DNA from: Oryzias latipes
Taxonomy: Eukaryota; Chordata; Actinopteri; Beloniformes; Adrianichthyidae
NCBI RefSeq assembly: GCF_002234675.1
Contig: NC_019867.2
Coordinates: 30,664,747-30,728,746 of the forward strand
Direction of reading: 5' to 3'
DNA: 64,000 bases
Shown piece by piece: positions 42,465 through 53,125 of the stretch; positions within the stretch are counted from its first letter, which is position 1; each line of letters begins with the position of its first letter. Below the pieces are notes generated by a model. It was not told where the DNA came from, did not search any database, and worked only from the letters and a program-made list of their open reading frames with translations. The translations under genes and the position numbers were made by a program.

Positions 42465-42975
42465 AGATGGCGGCGCATACGGATCCAGCGGCTCGCAGCT
42501 TTTGGACTGTGGTGTTACTTTTGTGTTTCTTGCGCTGCTTGTTGTGCTCCTCTGCACACATAAACAACCACTTCAGAGTACAGAAGCTTTTGGACATCGG
42601 TTCTACATTGCATCAAACCGTCACGGAAGAGTTTTGCCGTGCACACGGCATTCCCACGGAGATGGAGAGACCAGCGTGCCCCATGGTTTGTTTTCTGTGG
42701 TGGCAGATGGAGGAGAGACTTGTGCAATAACCGGGTATCTGTGCGATAACGCAATATTTATTATGCTGGGCTCATGGCAACTCATTCCATTCTTTTTTTT
42801 TTGTTCATACCAATTTAGTATTTAATTGTTTCTGTACATATTGTACATTTTTAGTTTAGAGATGTGAGCTACAGTATTATTATTTTTTATTTCATTTTAT
42901 TTTATTTATCTTCACCACTCCAAGGCTGCTTCATTGTATTACCATGTACAATGACAATAAAAGGATTCTGATGTC
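42465..42975 (+). mobile_element. Internally deleted LINE-like retroposon (5' end joined to 3' end)
   Basis: It starts CAAGATGGCGGCGC, a typical LINE 5' end, with ATG at 42467 and a hydrophobic leader (WTVVLLLCFLRCLLC) as found at the start of some fish L2-like LINE proteins. After about 265 bases the frame stops at TAA, and the sequence goes to a T/A-rich 3' UTR ending TGACAATAAAAGGATTCTGATG. Endonuclease and reverse transcriptase are absent. The frame predicts an 87-residue secreted-type peptide, but this is best read as a non-autonomous retroposon. Confidence 0.55.
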
Positions 42976-43139
42976 TAAAAAAGAACTCTGGAAAAAAAAT
43001 AATAATTTATACATTTTTTAATTAATTAATTAATTAATTAAATAATTTATTTGTATGCAACAGCTGCAACTTTTTAAATGTCTATCTTCTGAACCATCAA
43101 CGTCCACCATTAAATAGTCCATCTCCACTCCAATTATCC

Positions 43140-43565
43140 TAAATTAGAAGCACTTGTTTGAGGTGGTTAGCTGCATAAAGACGCCTGTCCACCAGATAAT
43201 CAGCAAAACTCCAACTACTAACATGGCCAAGACCAAATACCTGTCCAAAGACACCAAACTGTAGACCACCACAAGGTTGGACAGGCCTATGGGGCAATTG
43301 CCAAGCAGCTTGGTGAAATTACATCCCCTCTTGGAGCAATTCTTAGAAAATGAAAGAAGCTAAACGTGACAGTCAATCTCCCTTGGACTGGGGCTAAATG
43401 CAATAGCTCACCTGGTGGGGTCTCATTGATCCTAAGAAAGGTGAGGTCAGCCCAGAACTACACAGCTGGTCACTGACCTGAAAAAGAGCTGGGACCACCG
43501 TTTCCAAGGTTATTGTTGGCAGTACACTAAGACGTCATGATTTGAAATCATGCATGGCACAGAAG
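43140..43565 (+). mobile_element. Tc1-like transposase remnant, N-terminal part
   Basis: Plus-strand translation starts MAKTKYLSKDTK and continues with GAIAKQLGE, NLPWTGAK and LILRKVRSAQNY in shifting frames, matching the paired-like DNA-binding half of fish Tc1 transposases. It abuts the gypsy pol remnant. Confidence 0.65.
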
Positions 43566-43569
43566 GTTC

Positions 43570-43733
43570 CACTGTTCCCCCGCTGTAGCTCACACCTCGG
43601 AGTGGGGAAAGGGTTTGGCAGGAAAGCAGTAACATCTGCACCGAGTGGGTGAACCTAACCTCATCAAACCTGCCTAGATAAGTCACCATAACCCTCAAAC
43701 TCATATTTGGCCAAATTCAGAATCAGCTTATTG
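43570..43733 (-). mobile_element. Ty3/gypsy pol remnant, downstream part
   Basis: On the minus strand: LILNLAKYEFE, then (frameshift) MVTYLGRFDEVRF, then GADVTAFLPNPFPTPRCEL. These are the conserved end-of-RT phrases of Ty3/gypsy. They continue, across the hAT insertion, from the pieces at 50988-51234 and 52541-52600. The right edge is the hAT target duplication (43726-43733). Confidence 0.7.
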
Positions 43734-43941
43734 CAGTGGCGCCACCAGGGGGTGGCCACTGTAAACTGTGGTAGCATCAATTAAGCATTTCATCCCAAAT
43801 ACACAGCCAGCAGGCGGCAAGTCGCTTTGATCACCTAACTAGGCCCACACCCCCTCCCCTCCCTGCTGCCCTTGCGCGAGCAGACATCTATAGCTCAAGA
43901 CGTGCCCGTTGGATTCAGAAAACGAAAAACGGTAAGGCTGA

Positions 43942-44800
<859 letters not shown>

Positions 44801-45365
44801 TACTCCAAAAACGGCGACTGACAGCGCGAGAATGCGCTCCACACACTTTCCCTCCTCCCTTTTCTGCCCTGTGCCGCGGAGCTCAGTCAGACGACCGCAG
44901 CCAGCAGCACACACACTCATTCGACAACCCTACCATTCTTTTTCACATCTGTTAAAAAATTTCTGTGGAGTCTTTTAACAACCTGTTTACTGTACTTTAG
45001 TTTCTTTTATTGTGTTTATGATGGTTATGCTGCTACCAGACAGACATACAGTATTTTCACATTGGAGCATTTAACCAATCGCATTTCAGCTGACCTTTGT
45101 TGCCAGGCAGGGTCTAGCTCAAGAGAGCCATAAACGCCACATACTTTTAGATGTAATTTCGTGAGAGCCATATCTGTATTGTGCACGAATACTTGATGCA
45201 AATACTCACTCACAATGACAGCGGTGGTTGGTTTGCGATTACATTTTATTGTAGAATAAGATTTTATTGTAGTAAAAGGATGTCCGCCATCACATGCACC
45301 TCCCAGGCACTATTTGAGGACTGGTTGTCATGGCTACAGAACAACAGAGACCCAGATGCTGAAAC

Positions 45366-46254
45366 TGATTAATGGCAGAGAGTATTTGTCTTTTACGGTG
45401 ATTTGATTTAGTTCGCGATAATCAATGCACGGTCGGAGGGACTTGTCTTTCTTCTGCACAAAGAAAAAACCTGCCCCCACGGGGGAGGAGGAGGGTCGAA
45501 TGTGCCCCAGGGAGAGGGCCTCCTGCACGTAGTTCTCCATGGCTGTCTTTTCAGGTCCAGATAGGTTAAACAAATGGCCCTTGGGCAGCGGAGCGCCTGA
45601 CAATAGGTTTATGGCGCAATCATAAGGTCTATGAGATGGGAGCGCACTAGCTTTGGTTTTGCAAAATACTGCTTTTAAATCATGATAACGAGGAATGTTG
45701 GACAAATCAACTTGACTATGACACTTAGCGTTAGGAGGAGTAACGGAAGGGAGAGCAGACAGAAGACAATTAGCGAGGCAGTATGGGCTCCACTGGATTA
45801 TAGTCCCTTGAGCCCAATTAAACTGAGGATTATGCATTTTCAGCCAGGAAAACCCGAGTACTATGGGAGTATGGATGGATTTGGTGATGAGGAAACGGAT
45901 AGACTCACGGCGGTTGCCTGAAGTAATGAGCAGGATGGGTTTGGTACGGTGCGTGATGCGGGATAAGGGTTGACCACCTAAACCGGAAGCCTCGATGGGG
46001 GTCTCCAGGGGTTCTGTGGGAATCGACAGATTATTAACAAGTTGCTGGTCGATCAAACTCTGCTCGGCCCCGGAGTCGACCAGGGCCCGTAACTCATGCA
46101 CATGGAGGTCTTGACTTAACTTGACAGGGATAAATAAAAAATTATTACCAGCCAGGTAGATGTTTGTTACCCCTCGCAGCCTGTCTCCTAGCGAGGGGCT
46201 CGGGTGTTTAAACGAAGCGGGCAGGAGGTGACAATGTGGCCCTTTGCTCCGCAA
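45366..46254 (-). CDS. Gypsy pol, protease and start of reverse transcriptase (truncated)
   Basis: The frame overlaps the end of gag by 67 nt in a different phase, as expected for gypsy pol. The protease active site is [12 protein letters not shown]. The RT begins with [36 protein letters not shown] and [20 protein letters not shown], then runs into the LTR-end sequence. The catalytic YLDD region and everything after it are absent, so it cannot replicate alone. Confidence 0.8.
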
Positions 46255-47210
46255 TAGAAACAGGCCCCCTCCATGCGTCTGCGGCGTTCCTCTTCTGACA
46301 ATCGGGAGTGTCCAACCTGCATAGGCTCGTCCGGAGGTTTAGAGGGGCTGAGGGAGTTGAGAGGTGTGACGTGGACAGCGTGTGAAACGTTGGAGGATGT
46401 AGTGGTTGCGGCACGCTGGAAAACGGGCCCCCGTTCCCTTTGACGCTCCCGCAGACGAACATCGGAGCTGAGTGCCGCAGAAACTAATTCCTCAAACGAC
46501 CGGGCTTCGGGTTGGGAACACAGACGATCCTTAATTTGTTCATTTAAGGACTGGTAAAAGATCCCCTTCAAAGCTGCGTCGGGCCAGCCTGCCTCGACCG
46601 CCAGGATACGAAAATCAATAACGTGATCGCTAACCGAGCGGTTACGTTGCCTGAGTGCGAGTAACCGTCGGGTTGCTTCATCCTGTTTGCGTGGTTGGTC
46701 GAAAATTAACTGGAACTCCCTGAGGAAACGTTCATAAGTCAGGTGGCTTATGGGATTGGTGGAGAGGAAAGCCTGGGCCCACTGGAGGGCTTTATTGTGT
46801 AAAGAGTTTACGATCAATGATATCTTACTGTGATCCGACTGATAATGACGGGGAGCTTGTTGGTAAATCAGCTCGCATTGGAGGAGGAATCCTCCGCAGG
46901 CTTCGACGTCACCAGTAAATGGTTCCGGTTGCAGCCGGATGTTTTCGTGAGCGGAGGGTGATCCGGAAACGGAAGTAGCCGAGTTAGCCGTAGCTTGAGC
47001 CGTAACTGTGGAAACATGGGAAAATTGCCCGGTAAGATCGTTCAATGTCTGTGTCAAACCGTCTAGGCGACGAAAAAGGTCCTGTTGGGCCGCGGTCATC
47101 TGGGATAGGGCGTCGGCCTGGCGTCCAAGCATTATGCCTTGCTGGGATACGGCTAACCTGAGTCCCTCCGGGTCAGCTGGGTCGGGATTCTGGCCAGTCC
47201 GTTCTGTCAT
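46188..47210 (-). CDS. Gypsy gag polyprotein (capsid plus CCHC knuckle)
   Basis: This is an open minus-strand frame. The capsid-like centre has [20 protein letters not shown], then [20 protein letters not shown] and [12 protein letters not shown], and a basic tail leads to one zinc knuckle [14 protein letters not shown]. These are the marks of Ty3/gypsy gag, which packages the element RNA. The first ATG (47210) overlaps the last bases of the LTR, so the natural start may be further in. Uninterrupted over its length, so the insertion is fairly young. Confidence 0.8.
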   Translation of the reverse strand: MTERTGQNPDPADPEGLRLAVSQQGIMLGRQADALSQMTAAQQDLFRRLDGLTQTLNDLTGQFSHVSTVTAQATANSATSVSGSPSAHENIRLQPEPFTGDVEACGGFLLQCELIYQQAPRHYQSDHSKISLIVNSLHNKALQWAQAFLSTNPISHLTYERFLREFQLIFDQPRKQDEATRRLLALRQRNRSVSDHVIDFRILAVEAGWPDAALKGIFYQSLNEQIKDRLCSQPEARSFEELVSAALSSDVRLRERQRERGPVFQRAATTTSSNVSHAVHVTPLNSLSPSKPPDEPMQVGHSRLSEEERRRRMEGACFYCGAKGHIVTSCPLRLNTRAPR

Positions 47211-47756
47211 GGCTACAGAACAACAGAGACCCAGATGCTGAAACCCGGAATGAGACACAGAGCAGAGATGTCTTGGCGAGAAGGTGGATTTAATGTGATG
47301 GCAAGACAGGTAGGACACAGTTCCTGGAGGTCCGGAGAATGAGTAACTGCGACTCGTGGCGTCACCAGTGGATATGCTCGTACGGATCGGGAGTCGGCAG
47401 CGTGGTCCCGTCTCGTGAGGCAGCTAGTTCGGCAGAGGCTCGTGGTGAGGGTGGAGGGAACAGACCAGAAGAAGTTTCCGGTTAACGGCTGCTGTGGGCG
47501 ACCACTCGTGGCTGAGGTTTCCTGGAGACAGGTAAGACAACGTATGTTAATTGCTTGGCTGAAGGCAAGGAAGCAAAACATGAACTTGACATGAGGCCAA
47601 ATATGCACCATCAGGGGCAACGGACTGGCGTTGAATGAAGATCCTGGAGCTCCTTAAGAAGGCAGGTGTGGTGATGAGGTGAGTGGAAGCAGCTGGGAAT
47701 AATCAGGAACCAAGCGGAGAGGAGAGGGGGAGGAGTCTGACAGAGGCACCATGACA
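47205..47756 (-). repeat. Gypsy 5' LTR
   Basis: A 552-bp LTR with TG...CA ends forming the inverted pair TGTCATGG/CCATGACA. Its last 40 bp (47205-47244) are repeated exactly at 45326-45365, the remnant of the 3' LTR. Confidence 0.8.
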
Positions 47757-47861
47757 CTGGTTGTTGTGTTACCGCAGCCTTTTAATGTGTTTTTAACCTT
47801 TTTTGACAGTTACCTAAAGTCATTAGTTGATGTTTTTGTATGTTATGTCAATTTTCAGGGG

Positions 47862-49475
47862 ATGAAGAGAAAATCCACAAACATTTATTCTTATTTTAAG
47901 AAGAAAAGGACAGCAGAAGGAGGGAATGAGATGGTAGGGGAGCAACAGAGGAATAGTGAGGAGGAAAAGGAGGAAGATGAAACAGAGCAGCATGATCAGG
48001 ATCCACAGTCAGCATTAACAAGAGAAGACATTGAGGGGAAAAAAAATGAGACGGGCGAGGGACAGTCAGCATCCAGTGATGAAAGGCAGATTTCAGCAAA
48101 AGCAGGGGCTCGACCTATTCCTGGACTGACAGGTGAAGTTAGAATGATATTGCCCTATTAAAGAAACTGTTTCATGTTTAATAGAAATGTCTACAGATAT
48201 ATTACAGGTATAAATAATATAATTACTAGGAAATTGTATTATTATTGTTATTATTTTATTACAGAACAACTGATTTAAATTTTGTTCATTATAGATATCT
48301 CCCAGTCCAGAGCCGAACACCCCAAACAGCCACACCTAAAATGCTTCCCACGTACCTATCAAGGTGACAGAAGAAGGTGTTTTTCTAAAGACTGGTACAA
48401 TGCACATAAATGGCTTGAGTATTCTCAGAGTAAAGACTCAGCATTTTGTTATGCTTGCCGGCACTTTGGTCTCCCTGCCTCAGGTGAGTCCGTGTTAACT
48501 TCTGAAGAGGGATTCAAAAACTGGAAAAAGGCGACCTTTAAAGATGGGGGACTTTTAGGTCATGCCAGATCTGAAGCCCACACTACTGCAATGCTGGCAT
48601 GGGCAGAGTATGAAAAATCCACCTCTGGAACAGCCTCTCTCTCAGCTTCCCTAGATGCAGAGTACAGTAAATTAGTGAAGGAAAATAGAGAGTATATTAA
48701 AGTTGTTGGAGAAACCTTGCTCCTCACAGCTACGCAGAACATTGCACAGAGGGGTCATAAAGAATCAGAAGTTGACAGTAAAGGAAATTTTCTTGCTATT
48801 ATGGAACTGCTAGCCAAAAATAATCCCATAGTCAAGAGAAAAATGGCAGGTCAAAGAAATGCAACATGTCTTGGACATGACACACAGAATGAAATGATCG
48901 ATTGTCTGGCTGAAATGGTCCGCAGTTCAATAACTGGTGAAGTTGCTGAAAGTGAGGCTTTCAGCATTTTGGTTGATGAGACTAAAGACATGAGCAAAAA
49001 AGAACAGATGTCCTTTGTAATCAGATATTATTACAATGGGTCAGTATGTGAGTGCTTCCTTGCCTTTGAGGCAGCTCAGCGCCTTAATGCAGCAGCACTT
49101 TCACAGAAAATAATAGAGATTTTGCAGAAGCATGGTCTTGACTACAAAAACCACCTTGTAGGGCAAGCATATGATGGAGCCTCAGTCATGAGTGGAAAAA
49201 ACACAGGTGTGCAAGCCCGCATAAAATCAGAGGCCCCACTGGCTTTTTATGTGCACTGCAATGCACATTGTTTAAATTTAGTATTAGTAGATAGTGTGAA
49301 ATTCATCCCTGAAGCTAATTGCTTCTTTTCTCTGTTGCAGAAACTGTATGTCTTTGTGTCAGGGTCATATGTTCACCAAAGATGGCTTGAGATACAGAGA
49401 GAAATGAGTCAGGGTGCCCCGAGAGTGTTGCAAAGATTGACAGACACGGTGGGCATAATGCTTGCAAGCCAGTGA
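47862..49475 (+). CDS. hAT transposase (ZMYM1-like), N-terminal and central part, one spliceable intron
   Basis: ATG at 47862 lies just after an acceptor-like TTTTCAG. Exon 47862-48132 encodes a basic start (KRKSTNIYSYFKKKR) and an acidic stretch. A GT-AG intron 48133-48294 joins in phase to 48295-49475. The second part has a TTF-type zinc finger (FSKDWYNAHKWLEYS, AFCYACRHFG), the hAT catalytic-core phrase FSILVDETKDMSKKEQMSF, VGQAYDGASVMSGK, HCNAHCLNLVLV and DTRW-like residues. After 49440 frames shift (TGA at 49473). These are transposases that cut and paste hAT elements. The 3' part follows at 50323-50549. Confidence 0.8.
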
Positions 49476-49647
49476 GAGACAGACTGCCAGCCATTGTACA
49501 TCTTCTGACAGAAATATCAGAAGAGCAAATGGCTTAAGCGCATTCTTGAAAGGAAGCAAAGCAGCGGTCAGGAAACACCAAAGGCGTTACTAGAGCTCAC
49601 TGTCTTTCTTGAGCCATATAAGGAGGTCTTCCACCAAACCTTTAAAC
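49476..49647 (+). pseudogene. hAT transposase, decayed middle segment
   Basis: Frame-shifted remnants continue the transposase: VRDRLPAIVHLLTEISEEQ, then VFLEPYKEVFHQTFK, ending at the insertion point of the MITE. The central insertion domain typical of hAT proteins is largely missing. Confidence 0.6.
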
Positions 49648-50314
49648 CAGTGTTTTTCAACCAGTGTGCCGCGGCACACTAGTGTGCTGTGGGAGATGGT
49701 CAAGTGCGCCGTGGGAAATTGCCCTCATTAACTGATCTAAAAACATTTTCCATATCCAGGAAATCAGCTCTGTGTTCATCCAAACAGGCCCTGATAAAAC
49801 ACTGAGTAGTTAGGAATATAAAAGATCGTAAAATTACTTTTTCTTTGTGTTTATTTAATTCTATTAAAGACATTTTGATAAGAATCACGGTACCGCGATT
49901 TAGCTGCAGCTATAACTGTGTAAGGAAAAGTCCCGCCCCTTTAACTGTCTCCGCCAATCATTCTTGAAGACTTAATCACATGTCATCAGTCTGACCAATC
50001 AGAAGTGGTTAAAGTCTTCACTTCCTTGTTCTTAATTCTGCTGATAAAGTCGCTCAGTTCTAACAAAAATACCAGCTAGAGCTCGTCTTTAGCTGGTGGT
50101 TCATCTCTTAGAAAAAAACAGCCGCAACTTCCTGCTTTTTCTGCCACAATTATCACAAAAATCCACGTGAGATTGCGCGCGGGGGGGGGGGGGGGGGGCT
50201 GTCGATCAATACAGACCATGAATTTCTGCTTCTTTTTTTTTGGATGCTGGTGTGCCGCGGGATTTTTGTCAGGGTTAAAGTGTGCCGTGGCTCAAAAAAG
50301 GTTGAAAAACACTG
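49648..50314. mobile_element. hAT MITE with perfect 8-bp target duplication
   Basis: The ends CAGTGTTTTTCAACC and GGTTGAAAAACACTG are perfect inverted repeats. The flanking CTTTAAAC (49640-49647 and 50315-50322) is an exact 8-bp duplication. Inner copies of GTGTGCCG(C/T)GG occur near both ends, and an 18-base G run lies at 50181-50198. It was inserted inside the larger hAT's transposase gene. Confidence 0.92.
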
Positions 50315-50322
50315 CTTTAAAC

Positions 50323-50549
50323 TCTGCAAAGTTGCACTTGCACTGCCCGTGAGCACAGCATCATGTGAGCGCAGTTTTTCTACACTAAAGCTAATCAAAA
50401 CTGCCTTAAGAAGTACTATTTCGGATGAGCGTTTAAGCAACTTAGGTGTGCTGAGTGTAGAATCAAGAAGGGCTAGGGCCATAAATCTTGATGACTTTGT
50501 GGATGTGTTTGCAAAAAAACATAGCAACAGGCGCGTAAAGCTATTCTGA
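50323..50549 (+). pseudogene. hAT transposase C-terminal dimerisation domain
   Basis: Once the MITE and one target copy are skipped, the reading continues from the FHQTFK residues before it into LCKVALALPVSTASCERSFS and then TLKLIKTALRSTISDERL, ending in a basic tail and TGA. This is the hAT C-terminal dimerisation region with its hallmark CERSFS. The segment is intact, but the protein upstream is broken. Confidence 0.8.
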
Positions 50550-50987
50550 AGTGTGGTAATGACAATCGCAGACTATTGATCCCTGTTAGGGAAGTATTGT
50601 AATATAAAACAGCTGTTACGGAATTGTGTGATTGTTTCTGCACATATTTCTTATTTGTATCTGGATTCCCCGGTTTTGTTTTGTTTTGTTTGCAAAAATT
50701 GTTCACCTTTTGACAAATGCAATTGGAAAATAAAATGTTTGTGCAACTCAAAATGATAACTGTACTTTTATTTTTTCACATTAGTGGCATTACATATAAG
50801 CACAACGAATCAAAATATATCTGTAGATATTTTACTTTCTTTTAGTTTTCTAAAGGCTGTTTTATACGTTTAGTAGAATGAATTTTGAAAATATAGCTCA
50901 TGGTTTTTGTGTGCCACCCCAAGATTTAAAGTGGCCCCCTACTGGCCACCCCCATGAAAAATTTCTGGAGGCGCCACTGGCTTATTT

Positions 50988-51234
50988 CTGAAAGACGGTC
51001 CTCAAGGTGGTCATCCCAGCTTTCCCAGAAAACATAATCAAGATAGATACACCTTACTCTGTGAAACGTTCACAAACACAAGCTGGGGCAGGGGGCAGGA
51101 GCATTCTTCATCCCAAAAGCCATGACGGCATACTGTGGTCAGGTGTTACAAAGCAGAAATGCTCAAAGCGTTTGTCAAAGGGAGCTCCCAATAACTTTTC
51201 AAAAAGTCAAGCTTGGTTATGAAAGTTCCTAACC
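50988..51234 (-). mobile_element. Ty3/gypsy pol remnant, RT core
   Basis: The minus strand shows FITKLDFLKSYWELPLT, YAVMAFGMKNAPA and, in place of YLDDVV, YLDYVF followed by SWDDHLEDRLSE. The order and spacing match the gypsy RT between the pieces at 52541-52600 and 43570-43733. Frameshifts are present. Confidence 0.75.
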
Positions 51235-52532
51235 CAGGGGTCGGGAACCTTTTTGGCTGAGGGAGCCATGAACGCCACACATTTTTATATGTGATTTTGT
51301 GAGAGCCGTACAATATTATAGCGTCCCTTTCCCACACTGAGACTTAACCTCTTTTAGGGTTCTTTAACCCTTGTGCTATCCTAGGCACTTTAACATTGGG
51401 AGTTGGGTCATCTAGACCCACTAGACAGTGCTCTGAACCTTTTTTCTTCAATGATTTGTGATCTTCACTGGTGTCCATGGATTACATGAAATCTTTTCAC
51501 CTTTATCCACCTTTGTCATGGTAGGAAGAACACGTCACTGTAAGGGTGGGGTCATCTTGACCCCATACGATAGCACAAGGGTTATCCTGGTTACTGCAGG
51601 CTGTAACCAACATCGAACAACTTATTCAGCAACTCCTGAATCTCTCCAACCAAGAGCCTTCCCCCAACTTTATTCCCCCGCTTCCGCACCAGCCCTCACC
51701 CCAATGGTCCTAACTACCCAACAACAGGCTGAGTGACAGAACTGAGGGCCAATCAGCATCTTTACTTGATGCGTTCAATGACCTCTGGAACTTAGAACGC
51801 GACCTAACAACAACCACCCAGTTCAACTCAGTCCACTACAATATGTTTAAAACTAAGAATACAAGTGAATGTGTGCGTTTTATGGAATTTCAAATAAAAA
51901 AACCCTGTGGATTCTTTTTCATAACAGTGCTATACTGTTGCTAATGCTACAACATTGCTGGTGCTGCATGATGGTGGGTTATCTGATGGTCTAGTCTTGT
52001 TGATTCTTGGTGAGTTTAAGCTTCATGCAGGCGTTGAGACTTCCATCCGTTAAACGTGATCGTAGGTTGGTCAGAATGTTCTTTACATGTGAGAAAGACT
52101 GCTCACATGCAGACGTGGAGCCAAACATTGTCAGTACAGCAATACTCACACGCTGCAGTGTGGTATGTGACGGGCAGCGTGTTGTGATCAGAGTGCCGTT
52201 TCACCTCGCTCCCTGCACCCACTACCCCTCCCCTTTTCCTTCACATACATTTGCAGCTCCTTATCAGAGACAGGAGCAGCTGCAGGGACGGCAATTCACA
52301 GGTTTGAGGCTGGTTCAAACTCTGTGATATAAAATAATAGTAAACTGATAGTGGCGCAGTTTTTTTTCTCCAAGCACCGCTACTACTACACTCCCCCCTG
52401 GCATTGCATCGTGCCCGGGAAGGACTGGTCTAATGAAGCATTTTTTTTAATAATTAAAGATTTGTCTGCGAGCCAGTTGTGGCGATCAAAAGAGTCAGAT
52501 GTGGCTCTCTAGCCATGGGTTCCCCACCCCTG
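51235..52532. mobile_element. hAT non-autonomous element, 1.3 kb, with nested TTAA MITE
   Basis: The ends CAGGGGTCGGGAACC and GGTTCCCCACCCCTG are inverted repeats, with flanks TCCTAACC (51227-51234) and TTCTAACC (52533-52540) as an 8-bp duplication with one change. Phrases such as GAGAGCC and GTGGCTCTC appear near the two ends. No transposase is recognisable. Confidence 0.82.
51364..51584. mobile_element. TTAA-type MITE, full copy, reversed
   Basis: The ends TTAACCCTTGTGCTATC and GATAGCACAAGGGTTA enclose the family's internal sequence in the orientation opposite to 25332-25534. It is nested in the 51235-52532 hAT. Confidence 0.85.
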
Positions 52533-52540
52533 TTCTAACC

Positions 52541-52800
52541 AATGCTGTCAATGCAATCTTCCACCTGAGGCAGCAGAAACTAATCCAGAACTGTAACTTT
52601 ATTGACCTCACAATATTCTGTGCAAAAACAGGGACTATCATCAGTATTAAGTTATCGTAAATTTTGATGATGTGTTTTATCACATCAGCTCTTTCCCTTG
52701 TGCCATAGTCTTCAGTCACCCCGCTCAGATCCCCGCCCCCCCCTTAGCCGCCCCACCAACAACTTCCGTTGTCACTCCTTTACAACTTTATCCAGCTCAA
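52541..52800 (-). mobile_element. Ty3/gypsy pol remnant, upstream part, then unclassified
   Basis: Near 52541-52580 the minus strand reads LPQVEDCIDSIG, the phrase before FITKLD in gypsy RTs. Further right (52600-52800) I see no motif. Confidence 0.5.
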
Positions 52801-52814
52801 AGCATCACACAGAA

Positions 52815-53125
52815 GAACTTTGTCCAGAAGGTTTATTTATTGTTGCCTCAAGAGTTTAGGAAAGATAACATTTGATTTTTAGGAGGAGAAACTATTAAAG
52901 GAATAACATCACTGTTGAACTACAGTGTTGGTTTAACACATCAAACCGTCAAACAGCAAACACAAACTGCAGCATGAACCAATTCTGCAAAGAAAAACCC
53001 CAATTAATTTCTGTCACAAACAAGTTTCTTTATAAAGAAAACAGGAAAAAAGGAATGAAATCATCCTAAAGCAATTCAGTGAAAGAGTGAATATCTCCAG
53101 CTGGTCTCCTGCTGTGGTCTGCTCT
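52815..53125 (-). other. Lipoxygenase 3' UTR with poly(A) signal
   Basis: About 300 bases follow the TAG stop. AATAAA on the minus strand at 52832-52837 (overlapping a second AATAAA at 52836-52841 with one mismatch) is the likely polyadenylation signal. Confidence 0.6.

Larger units (their letters stand above)
45326..47756 (-). mobile_element. Ty3/gypsy LTR retrotransposon, internally deleted
   Basis: It is bounded by the 5-bp target duplication CTGGT (45321-45325 and 47757-47761). Reading the minus strand: a 552-bp 5' LTR (47756-47205, TGTCATGG...CCATGACA), gag, protease and the first part of the reverse transcriptase ([19 protein letters not shown]). The protein then stops and only 40 bp identical to the LTR end remain (45326-45365). 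The rest of pol (RT core, RNase H, integrase) and about 510 bp of the 3' LTR are missing. Both outer ends and the target duplication are intact, so the deleted form itself probably integrated, or the deletion came later between short homologies. Confidence 0.85.

Noticed and set aside
42467..42730. 87-residue secreted peptide gene
   Set aside because: The start and flanks have LINE 5' and 3' hallmarks, so a retroposon explains it better than a host gene.
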